A stretch of DNA of 64,000 bases from JACMLD01 sp039915085 (GTDB lineage: Bacteria > Bacteroidota > Bacteroidia > Chitinophagales > Chitinophagaceae), in the NCBI GenBank assembly GCA_039915085.1, contig JBDSOC010000172.1, positions 1 through 64,000 on the forward strand, in the 5' to 3' direction. The notes beneath the pieces were generated by a model that was not told the origin of the DNA, made no database searches, and was given only the letters and a program-made list of their open reading frames with translations. Positions 53,467-61,885 of this stretch are shown in pieces (within the stretch, counting starts at the first letter, position 1; every line of letters begins with the position of its first letter). The translations under genes and the position numbers were made by a program.

Positions 53467-55233
53467 TTACTCACCCAATACAATTTCTACGCGACGGTTT
53501 TTGCTTTTGCCGGCATCTGAATTGTTATCAGCGATTGGTTTTGATGAACCAAAGCCTTTTGACTCTATACGGTTTACCGGCAAACCTTTGCTAACCAGGT
53601 ATTGTTTCACTGCGTCAGCACGTTTCTCAGACAATGGCATATTCACTGCATCGTTACCGTTATTATCGGTATGACCGTAAACGCCCAGCTTTAAACCCTC
53701 AGCTACAACAGCGGATTCAAAAATTTCATTCAGCAACCTGTATGAAGCTGGTTTGATACTGGCAGCACCTGTTTCAAACTCAATGCTGTAAGACTTTGAA
53801 GACACCGCTTCTGTTATCTGTTCAGCATACTTGTTTTCAATTGCCTTACCCTGCAACAATTCCGGGTGGTTTGAAATAACAGAAAACAAAAATGATTTAT
53901 CAACTGCTTTTTCATAAGGCATAAAACCCGGCATTATAGATGGATACATTTTCACCATCAGGTTACCAAACGTGTTGTACACAGCTTTGTACCTGTCCAC
54001 TTTATCATCACCCAGGCCATAGGTATTGGCCATATCTGCCAGGTTAAACACCATTGAACCACCCAGGTTTACTTTTAAACCCTGTATATCTTTTTCTTCT
54101 GCACCATTATAATATTTCAGCCAGTAAGCAGTATTTTGTTCCTGGTACACATCCGCACTGATCTTTGCAGCAAATTCTTTGGCATCATTAAAAGAACGTA
54201 CCTGGTCACCTGCTTCTGCCAAAGCAATGATCATATTCTCAATAGCTGTTCTGTGATCGTAGGCCCATTTCTTAATCACAATGGTCTGGTTACTCATCTG
54301 TGATGCATACTGCCTCGTACTGGCAATAGTTACCAGACCACCTTTTTTTACAGATACATTTACGTCACCGGGGGTCCAGGTGGCCACAGCATCAACACCT
54401 ACAGTTGTATCCTTACCGGTAGTTCTGCCATTGAAAACAATTTTTCTTTTTTCTGAATAGCTGCTGATGTATTTGTTAGGAGCATCCAGGAAATCGCTTG
54501 CAGCAATAATGTTAATAGCATTGGCGTCATAGGTAGTTTCATCAGGGTTAACTTTTAAACCATTGTCACCAGCCCATTTCAGTAAAATATTGATATCCCC
54601 ATCGCGCAATACACCTGCTACACATTTACCAACGGCATTGTGCGGATCCTGTTTCCATGAAGCCGGTGCCATCACCTGGTCTTCACCATAAGATTTACCG
54701 TGTGTAACCGGTATAATGATGGGCTGGTATTCTGCGCCCAATGGTTCAAGCTCTTTAGACAAAGAGGTCATGAATGCAGGCATACCATCACCCATAAACG
54801 TAATAAATACAGCGGGCGCATTAACATTCGTTTTGTATTCATTGGCAAACTTTACAAGGTCGGCCATTTGTTTGTTACAGTCATCCTGGCGTGTATAGGT
54901 AACATCCAGTTTCGCTTTATCAAACAAAGAACCCTTTGTTGTACGCACACCACCATTGGCATACATACCAGAAAACTGCGAGTTCCATGCCATACGTTCC
55001 CAGGTAATAGTTGTACCACCATTAATTGCAGTAGCTTCTGATGGCAAAGCAAGTTTTACAGCATTGGTGCTTAAGGATGCATCTTTAGCGTCTGGCAATG
55101 TTACCTTACCCAATTCTACCGACTGTACAACTTCTTTAGGGCGGCCCTGGTACCATCTTACACTTAATATACCTGCAGTAATAACTGCAGCAATGATGAA
55201 TAATTTTCCTGCGGGTTTTAATTTAACTGACAT
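53467..55233 (-). CDS. Membrane-anchored substrate-binding protein fused to an OmpA domain
   Basis: A 588-aa protein. An N-terminal signal-anchor (KLFIIAAVITAGILSVRWY, residues 10-28) holds it in the inner membrane. Residues 70-440 form a periplasmic substrate-binding domain related to the NMT1/TauA/phosphonate types (AVFITFMGDGMPAF, AINIIAASDFLDAPN, DAVATWTPGDVN). Residues 475-588 are an OmpA peptidoglycan-binding domain (LGVYGHTDNNGNDAVN, LSEKRADAVKQYL, GFGSSKPIADNNSDAG, NRRVEIVL). It can link the ABC transporter to the cell wall. Confidence 0.87.
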   Translation of the reverse strand: MSVKLKPAGKLFIIAAVITAGILSVRWYQGRPKEVVQSVELGKVTLPDAKDASLSTNAVKLALPSEATAINGGTTITWERMAWNSQFSGMYANGGVRTTKGSLFDKAKLDVTYTRQDDCNKQMADLVKFANEYKTNVNAPAVFITFMGDGMPAFMTSLSKELEPLGAEYQPIIIPVTHGKSYGEDQVMAPASWKQDPHNAVGKCVAGVLRDGDINILLKWAGDNGLKVNPDETTYDANAINIIAASDFLDAPNKYISSYSEKRKIVFNGRTTGKDTTVGVDAVATWTPGDVNVSVKKGGLVTIASTRQYASQMSNQTIVIKKWAYDHRTAIENMIIALAEAGDQVRSFNDAKEFAAKISADVYQEQNTAYWLKYYNGAEEKDIQGLKVNLGGSMVFNLADMANTYGLGDDKVDRYKAVYNTFGNLMVKMYPSIMPGFMPYEKAVDKSFLFSVISNHPELLQGKAIENKYAEQITEAVSSKSYSIEFETGAASIKPASYRLLNEIFESAVVAEGLKLGVYGHTDNNGNDAVNMPLSEKRADAVKQYLVSKGLPVNRIESKGFGSSKPIADNNSDAGKSKNRRVEIVLGE

Positions 55234-55253
55234 AGTTGTAGTATTTAATTTGT

Positions 55254-55343
55254 TTATAAGTTTTTAAAATCGGTTTTTAATAAGGCATGGTTGGGACAGT
55301 CAGCAGTATCACGTTCATTGTTATCTCCGCCTGCGCTGTTCAT
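55254..55343 (-). CDS. Possible 29-aa peptide
   Basis: A short frame, MNSAGGDNNERDTADCPNHA and nine more residues, ends 20 bp before the OmpA-fusion ATG. A TTG-initiated version would reach back into the end of the preceding gene (55394). Only its position in the operon supports it. Confidence 0.2.
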   Translation of the reverse strand: MNSAGGDNNERDTADCPNHALLKTDFKNL

Positions 55344-55386
55344 TTGCAGTAGTTTCTTATACTGCTTATGGTTTTTTACGGGATGA

Positions 55387-56379
55387 TTATTCAATAAGCC
55401 CTTTGTAGCGGTCCGTAATGTTAATGTCACTCAACCTGCCACTATCTTTTCCATTTCCGAGTACTGTGTTGGTATAATTAAAATCGCTTTGCATATTAAA
55501 CTGGTTGATCAGTTCAATTGCCTGCGCAGATTTGGCTTTGTCTTCAAGTACTTTATCGTCCATAAAACGTGCGGTCACATCTATGGCAGATTTAATGTGC
55601 CCGATCTTTTCACCAATCTGTTCTTTCAGTATGGCGAGTGCTTTTTCAGCATCACGGTTCAGATCATCATCGCCCTTAAATGCTTTCATTGCACTGCTGA
55701 CAGCAGATAAACCTGTTGTAACGGAGTAGTACAAATCTTTCTTTGCTTCAAGATCAAGCTTTGCATCCTCCAGCATAATACCACTCTCTTCATAAGCCAT
55801 GTCTGCAAATTTTATCAGCTTGTTCAGATCACTTACAACCGGCGTAACATTGTCAATATATTCACGGCAACGCAAGACATTGTTTGCATACAGATCCATT
55901 TGTCTTGACCCTGCTTTCTCTGCTTTCAGGATATTTACTTTTTGAACATTTAGCTGCAGTTCCTTTTCTTTTCCAGACAGTTTATCCATCAATTCACTTT
56001 GTTTACCTTTTAATTTAGCCCCCTGCCTGTACAAAGTATTCCTGTCATCATAACCCTGTTCTATCTTAGTCTGTAATATGCTGAACGGGTTCAGCTCAAT
56101 GGCAATACCAATAGTATAATTGGCAATGAATTCAGAAAAATATTTCAATGCCCGCCAGAACTTTTTATTACTGACTATCATCATCAAAAATCCCAGTACT
56201 GCTCCACCAATAATAAGGTTTACCATATTCCATGTTACAGCAACCATCCAGGGCAGTACAAATGTTAGAAAGCCATAAGCCAAACCGGCAAACAATGACA
56301 GGCCAATAATGGAAGTGGCTATATTTTTGGGTTCAGCCAGCCATTGTGTTTTTTTTGATTGTTGATTAATTTGTATCAT
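55387..56379 (-). CDS. Membrane-anchored coiled-coil protein
   Basis: A 330-aa protein with two N-terminal transmembrane helices (about residues 17-40 and 45-70), then an amphipathic segment. Long helices follow (QSELMDKLSGKEKELQLNVQ, LKEQIGEKIGHIKSAIDV). The layout recalls PspA-like or toxic-anion-resistance-like proteins, but I cannot assign a family. It ends 153 bp before the OmpA-fusion gene. Confidence 0.7.
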   Translation of the reverse strand: MIQINQQSKKTQWLAEPKNIATSIIGLSLFAGLAYGFLTFVLPWMVAVTWNMVNLIIGGAVLGFLMMIVSNKKFWRALKYFSEFIANYTIGIAIELNPFSILQTKIEQGYDDRNTLYRQGAKLKGKQSELMDKLSGKEKELQLNVQKVNILKAEKAGSRQMDLYANNVLRCREYIDNVTPVVSDLNKLIKFADMAYEESGIMLEDAKLDLEAKKDLYYSVTTGLSAVSSAMKAFKGDDDLNRDAEKALAILKEQIGEKIGHIKSAIDVTARFMDDKVLEDKAKSAQAIELINQFNMQSDFNYTNTVLGNGKDSGRLSDINITDRYKGLIE

Positions 56380-56391
56380 CTTGTTTAATTT

Positions 56392-57012
56392 TTATTGAAT
56401 GAATGATTTAATTTTTTCAGCATCATTTTGTATCCTGCTTTTCATGTTTTCCATTGCGTCTTTATAACTATCCGTACGGTGCGCCAATTTTTCTTCATTG
56501 TCTTTTATTTCATTATTAAGAACAGCAACCTGGTGTTGCAGATCACTGATCTCATTCGACAAATCCTTTACCCGTTGTGTTTTTTCTTCCATTTCATTTT
56601 TCTTCCCCAATACTTTTTCCTGCATTGCAGCATCAACAGTTGAAAAGAAACTGACTGCATCCTTATCCATTATCTCCAGGTAAGAAGATGCAGTAGCCAG
56701 GAGCTTTTGTTTGTCAAGGCCCTGCACCTGCAATCCTGCAAATGCGGCACTAAAGCGTGCGTTTTCGTCGGGGATGCTTTTCATGGCTTCAATCATTTTT
56801 GAAAACTCATAATAATCCGGTCCGGGCATATTTGCTTCTTCAAAAAGTTTTTCAAAATATTTCCTGAACTTTTCGTTGTCTGCCTGTTTGGGGGTGTAGC
56901 TCACGGCAGTAAAAGTGGATGTGCTATTTACTTCTCCTGGCTTTTTAACAGCTGGTGTAGCATCTGTTAATTCCACAAAAGCCGAAAGAATTTTTTTGCC
57001 AATGCTGGCCAT
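56392..57012 (-). CDS. Cytosolic coiled-coil protein
   Basis: A 206-aa soluble protein. Residues 40-125 are a helical domain (FRKYFEKLFEEANMPGPDYY, FSAAFAGLQVQGLDKQKLLA). A coiled coil of about 75 residues follows (MEEKTQRVKDLSNEISDLQH). It is 12 bp upstream of the membrane coiled-coil gene and opens the operon. Family not recognised. Confidence 0.72.
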   Translation of the reverse strand: MASIGKKILSAFVELTDATPAVKKPGEVNSTSTFTAVSYTPKQADNEKFRKYFEKLFEEANMPGPDYYEFSKMIEAMKSIPDENARFSAAFAGLQVQGLDKQKLLATASSYLEIMDKDAVSFFSTVDAAMQEKVLGKKNEMEEKTQRVKDLSNEISDLQHQVAVLNNEIKDNEEKLAHRTDSYKDAMENMKSRIQNDAEKIKSFIQ

Positions 57013-57140
57013 AGTCGCTGGTTTTTATAGTTAATAATAGATGGCATCACCATCATTTTTTCGTTTTCTAAAGGGCATTGTATGGCACCCATAACAGTTG
57101 CTGTGCTGCTATGCATTCATCCCCTGTCTGCTATAATGAC

Positions 57141-57329
57141 CTAATAAAGCAAGTGCCGGATAAGCAAACCACCTGCTGAAGCAGGGAAATCCAAATCAGT
57201 CTCCGGCCGTTTTTCAGTTGAGGCCGGTTGCCTGTATCCGTTATGTACAGGGCGGATATTTTTGATAAACCTGCAGGTAAGTATAAACACAATGGCAATT
57301 GTGATCACCACAGCAAAAATCTGTTTCAT
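57141..57329 (-). CDS. Possible small membrane protein (62 aa)
   Basis: One N-terminal transmembrane helix (FAVVITIAIVFILTCRFI) is followed by a polar tail. It lies upstream of the coiled-coil operon in the same direction. Nothing else supports it. Confidence 0.35.
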   Translation of the reverse strand: MKQIFAVVITIAIVFILTCRFIKNIRPVHNGYRQPASTEKRPETDLDFPASAGGLLIRHLLY

Positions 57330-58192
57330 TTTAGCTTAATGTTTGAATTGATCAGGTACAACGGGGCGGTAAAGTTTTCAGCTTTCCGTTATTTAAAACG
57401 CGGTAAATCTTTTACTGGAATTTTTTCAGAGTGGAGATTGCCGTTAGTTTTACCCTTTTAGAAAACGGGCAAATAAAAACGCTATTCTGTGTTCATTTTT
57501 CGTGGAGATATACTCCTGTTTGATTTGATTTATCAAAGATATAGTGTGTTAACATTTCTTTAAAGAACATCCCGCAGGAACGGTACTTTTTGTTCTCCAG
57601 CCGGTAAAGCATGTATGACAGGCGGTAATATAATTGGCTGGCCGTAACCATAGGTAGGTAAGCGGGAAAATCGCAAAAGGAAACAACTGGTTAATAATAA
57701 ATAAGTTACAGGCAATTGCAACCGGGGTGCAATCACATTTACCGATCAGCAATCTTTGCTTTATCAGGAGAAAATAAAATTTCTTATTTACCTGGTATGC
57801 AAGATTTGCAATACAATACTATGCGCAGGGTTGTATAATATATACCAGCCAGGTTGATCATTTGTAATTAAAAAGATTTTATGTCAGCAATGTATTGCAT
57901 TTAAAAATAAATAGTGCAGGTGTAGTTTTACATGAAATAATATTTATCGTGATCGTTTCTATTTATTCGTCCATTGTGTTACTATTTTTTTATACGCAAA
58001 TTCGCAACAGTATATTTCATAATCAATTATACACAGACTGAAACATTTGGGGATTTACCCGTTGGTCCTTTTGGCTGGATGAATGATGAGGTATGAAATC
58101 CAAGACACCCTGCCGATGCAATGAAAGTGCACCTGGTGGATAATGCAACGATGCAATTTGTCTTTGATCAAAAAGGAAAAGTAAGGTGCGGG
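57330..58192. other. 860-bp gap with a probable gene remnant
   Basis: No full gene was found. At about 58120-58203 a plus-strand frame reads MKVHLVDNATMQFVFDQKGK and stops after seven more residues, resembling the end of a DUF3471-like or similar domain. The rest is AT-rich with many stops in all frames. Confidence 0.35.
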
Positions 58193-58558
58193 TTATACCT
58201 TTAACCAGCTGGGAGATTCTGAAGTGGGCTGGTTAATCTTTATAAAATTGCCATCAGGATCCTGCAATGATATAGACAGCATACCAAAAGCTGCAGTGGA
58301 AGGTCCTTCAAACAGAACACCCGTTAGCTGAAGCCGTTCTATTATTTTCTGCAGATCAGTGGTCAAAAAACTGGCAGTAACCGAACTTACCGGCTGCTGT
58401 TCTGAAATATTAAAATCAACACCTGCCACGCCTGAATTAAATACTTTTAGCTGGTCCTGGTCAATAACCGGGTCCAGCCCCAAAATAGCCTGGTAAAAAC
58501 CCTTGCTTTTATCAGTATTGCCTGCCCCGAACTCAATTTCGTGGAGTCTTATTTTCAT
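58193..58558 (-). CDS. VOC family protein
   Basis: A 121-aa glyoxalase-fold protein. ATG 58558 (MKIRLHEIEFGAGNTDKSKG) starts the domain; the frame is open 68 codons upstream into the usher gene's end. The C-terminus has SLQDPDGNFIKINQP. The first metal ligand position holds Glu in HEIEF. It ends the minus-strand run of the usher region. Confidence 0.78.
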   Translation of the reverse strand: MKIRLHEIEFGAGNTDKSKGFYQAILGLDPVIDQDQLKVFNSGVAGVDFNISEQQPVSSVTASFLTTDLQKIIERLQLTGVLFEGPSTAAFGMLSISLQDPDGNFIKINQPTSESPSWLKV

Positions 58559-58703
58559 TAACACCGGTTTTGTAAATAGTAGAGACGCAGGCACGGCAGG
58601 ATATGTTACAAGTACACTGAACAAAAAAACGCAAAAAGCGAATAAAGTTGCATTTAGAACAGTTAATCTATCCTTAACTTTTGTGGAACAAGGATATTTT
58701 GCT

Positions 58704-61325
58704 TTAAAGGGGCTGTATGATAAAATGCAATCCATCCACAAAATCACCATTTTTATTGGCATTGACGGTAAATGGCAATGACCATGGCAGTGCCTTCATG
58801 TGCAGCTTTTGCATTTGCGCGGCATTGATTTGCGCTGAATAGGATCCGGGCGTCAACCCCGTGAAATTAAAAGAACCATCCGCTTCAGTAACTGTTTCGC
58901 CAGCCAGTGTATAATCGCTTCGGTAAAAACTTACAATGATGCGTGATAACGGCTTTTGATTAGTACCATCCTCCAGGTAAACCATGCCAGCTACTTCAGC
59001 GGCTACAGTAACCGGTACTTCCACCACTTTAAACTGGTTGGGATCTATAGTAATACTGATTGTTTTATTGCGGATATGCCAGGCAATATTCTCAAATGTT
59101 TCGTTTATCTTAAGCGTATAGTTGGCATATGCTTCCAGGTCGGTTACCTGTATACTGGTATCAGCTTTATTATATTTGATCCGGCCTCCGTTCATACTGA
59201 TATTAATTCCATAAACTTTGGGCTCATCCGCATCGTGGCGGCCATTACCATTAAGATCAAGATAGGGCAGCACCATAATAGCTCCTTTACCCACACTGTT
59301 ACGGTTATTAAAGTTCACATGGTTTGTCCTGTCATTGTACATCAGGCTGCCGCTGGCTGATTGTACCATATTACCTGTTCCATGATTGCCGCGGGTAAAA
59401 GACAAACCGCTGATGGCAAAAGAAAAATCATACCGCAGGCCAATACCAACGCTTTGAAATACACTTTTGTAATTATTTTCATAATATACATTCAGATAGC
59501 CGCGGCTGTTGATGTATTTTCCCAATTCGGCTCTTATATCAATTATCCTGAGGTGGTTGTATTCATATTGCACCTGCGGGGTAAAAATAATTCTTGCAGG
59601 CAAGCGAAAAGCCATGGAAAGATTGCTGTAAACGTAAGGACTGGCCTGGTCTGTAAGCAAACCATAGGTAGTAAGATTGGTGTTTATGCCAAAAGCAACA
59701 CCTGAAAGCAATCCTTCAATAGTCGTATATTTTGAATTAGCTGCATATTTAAAAGTGGGTAGTACAATCTGGTAAACAGACAGCTTTGAAAACAAGGTAA
59801 ATCTTTTTCTGCGGAAAGGAAAAGACACAATGATCTTTCTTTCTTCAAGGAAAGTATTATTAATAGCCTTCTGGCCAGCTTTATAACGGGTATAATTAGC
59901 CTCTATTTGCAAATCTGATGGCAAATGATAACTGCCGATGAATTTAGTTCTTACGCCTGCTGTATATTCTCCTGAAAACAGGAGGTTGGAACTTACCCGG
60001 AGTGATGCATTTAAAAATGGCATAACCTTACCTGTTGTAACAGAAGACAGGTACTCTGCACCAACCCCAACGGTCAGGCGATTGCTAAGTCCATAATTGG
60101 CATTTACACGGCTAAACTTGCTATTGAGACTGTCTTCAACAATACCTGCGCTTGCTGTATATTGAAACTCATTCAGGGGAAGAAAATTGAAAGGTATCTG
60201 AATGTTTTGTTCACTGGTACGTTCTTCACCCCACGGACTGTAAAAGCGGATTTTTACCAGTGAATTGCCATATACCAAAGGCACCTGGAAATTTGCCATT
60301 CCGGTTACATCTGCTTTTGAATAATCAACCAGTGTGTTGTTTACATATAGCTCAGCTATCCACCCGGCCTCTGTATAATAAGTAAGTGAATAGGTACCGA
60401 AAGACCGCCTGTAAATGGCAGGCGCATTGGTGAACTGTACGCCTACTACCGGGGAATAAATAGAAGAAATGGAAGGCATAAAAATTTTGCCTGCCGTAAC
60501 TTGCCGCAATGCCCTGTTATCGTTGTCTACAAACCTCCATTGATAGTATTGCTGCCGTTCATCAAAAGGCAAATTGTTTCTGTAATTGAGTGACACATTT
60601 GTTTCTCCTCCTGCTACCACAGCACCCAGTGAAAGATTCAACCTGGTGTCTGTTGTTTTCTGCTGAACATCACGCATATTAATAACTCCCCAGTCTGCCA
60701 TACCAAATTTAAAAAGCGGGTAACTGCGAAGTATAGTTGTATCAGCTCTTGATTCTCCTTTCAGCCTGCCAAGGTTATTACGCATGGCTTCCTGCCTCAT
60801 TTCCCGGATTACGGGCAGCTCAAGGTTGGTGCTGAGAATAACAGAAAGACTGCGGAAATTAAACTTACACTGCAAGCCGAAAATCTGTCCAAAATAATCT
60901 GTGCGCAGGTATAAAGTAGTTGCGGTTTGTATAAATGCATCTGGGGGCAGATCAATTTTTTTTCCGTGGAATTCTACCCGGTTATGTATTTTATCAATCA
61001 GGAATACATCCTGCTGTGTAATAAAAAAACCGGCTATAGAATCCAGCCCCGGCGAAGGGGTGTTCCTGATCTTTAAAAAATCAAATACATCGGTAATTGA
61101 AAGGTAGGCAGATTCGTTCCTGATAGCCGCTGGTATCTCCACATTGCCTACACCCTGCACATTCATAAATACCAGTATCTCATCAAAAGGAAGTACCGGA
61201 TCTGGTTCTTCATTGGCAAACGTATGTACCGGACAACACAATAACAGGAAATATGCCGACAGTAAAAAAAGGATCCTGTTGCCAGGCCATTTTTTTTCAT
61301 GGGGATATTTACTGTTGCATTTCAT
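58704..61325 (-). CDS. Fimbrial usher-like outer-membrane protein
   Basis: An 873-aa outer-membrane protein. A signal peptide (NRILFLLSAYFLLLCCPVHT) precedes an N-terminal periplasmic region. A barrel with usher-like segments follows (YSLTYYTEAGWIAELYVNNT, LVYGNSLVKIRFYSPWGEER). Many beta strands continue to about 650. The C-terminus has a carboxypeptidase-regulatory/SdrD-like module (GSFNFTGLTPGSYSAQINAA). Ushers assemble pilins handed over by chaperones. No chaperone gene is in view. Confidence 0.72.
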   Translation of the reverse strand: MKCNSKYPHEKKWPGNRILFLLSAYFLLLCCPVHTFANEEPDPVLPFDEILVFMNVQGVGNVEIPAAIRNESAYLSITDVFDFLKIRNTPSPGLDSIAGFFITQQDVFLIDKIHNRVEFHGKKIDLPPDAFIQTATTLYLRTDYFGQIFGLQCKFNFRSLSVILSTNLELPVIREMRQEAMRNNLGRLKGESRADTTILRSYPLFKFGMADWGVINMRDVQQKTTDTRLNLSLGAVVAGGETNVSLNYRNNLPFDERQQYYQWRFVDNDNRALRQVTAGKIFMPSISSIYSPVVGVQFTNAPAIYRRSFGTYSLTYYTEAGWIAELYVNNTLVDYSKADVTGMANFQVPLVYGNSLVKIRFYSPWGEERTSEQNIQIPFNFLPLNEFQYTASAGIVEDSLNSKFSRVNANYGLSNRLTVGVGAEYLSSVTTGKVMPFLNASLRVSSNLLFSGEYTAGVRTKFIGSYHLPSDLQIEANYTRYKAGQKAINNTFLEERKIIVSFPFRRKRFTLFSKLSVYQIVLPTFKYAANSKYTTIEGLLSGVAFGINTNLTTYGLLTDQASPYVYSNLSMAFRLPARIIFTPQVQYEYNHLRIIDIRAELGKYINSRGYLNVYYENNYKSVFQSVGIGLRYDFSFAISGLSFTRGNHGTGNMVQSASGSLMYNDRTNHVNFNNRNSVGKGAIMVLPYLDLNGNGRHDADEPKVYGINISMNGGRIKYNKADTSIQVTDLEAYANYTLKINETFENIAWHIRNKTISITIDPNQFKVVEVPVTVAAEVAGMVYLEDGTNQKPLSRIIVSFYRSDYTLAGETVTEADGSFNFTGLTPGSYSAQINAAQMQKLHMKALPWSLPFTVNANKNGDFVDGLHFIIQPL

Positions 61326-61354
61326 CTCGCTTTCCTGATATGGTTTACAGCATT

Positions 61355-61885
61355 TTATTGCTGGATAAATGTTACTGAAAATGTTCCACTGTAGTTGCCG
61401 GAAGGATTGGCCAGCGGGTTACCAACTGTAAGTGTTCCACCAATCCTTACCTGTGTACGTGAAGGAGGTGCAACAGACGTAACGAATGCAGCGCCGGTAC
61501 TGGCTGTTCCAATATGTAAACTGATAGATCCGCCATTGCTTCCTGTAAGCGTAACATCGGGTCCGTTCATAATAGAAACGGCAGTTCCCACATTGGCATC
61601 CACTTCAAAAATGGCTGGCGAAAATGGATACCCCAAATTTGCCTGCACAAGACTACCCGTAACAGAACGTGAACCATCAGGATAAACAATCACCGTACCG
61701 CCTGATGCACCCTGGAAAAATGCGCCAAAAATTAATCCTTGTGCAGGATTTACATAAATACTGATGGGCCTTGGAGGTGGAGGTTGTGCTTTTACCGAAA
61801 AAGTACACCCAACCAACAAGATACTCACGTAAAAAAGTAAACGAATATTTTTCCGGCTTAATAATATGGCTGCTATTTTTGTCAC
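61355..61885 (-). CDS. DUF4402 domain protein (pilin-like)
   Basis: A 176-aa secreted protein. The signal peptide is in NIRLLFYVSILLVGCTFSVKAQ. The mature part is a DUF4402 domain (GLIFGAFFQGASGGTVIVYP, GTLTVGNPLANPSGNYSGTF). DUF4402 genes are often next to chaperone-usher genes in Proteobacteria, and this one is 29 bp upstream of the usher-like gene. It starts inside the last 4 bp of the T9SS-cargo gene. Confidence 0.87.
   Translation of the reverse strand: MTKIAAILLSRKNIRLLFYVSILLVGCTFSVKAQPPPPRPISIYVNPAQGLIFGAFFQGASGGTVIVYPDGSRSVTGSLVQANLGYPFSPAIFEVDANVGTAVSIMNGPDVTLTGSNGGSISLHIGTASTGAAFVTSVAPPSRTQVRIGGTLTVGNPLANPSGNYSGTFSVTFIQQ

Noticed and set aside
57549..57752. 67-codon minus-strand frame in the 57.3-58.2 kb gap
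   Set aside because: Cys/Pro/Trp-rich composition, no start context and no family resemblance.
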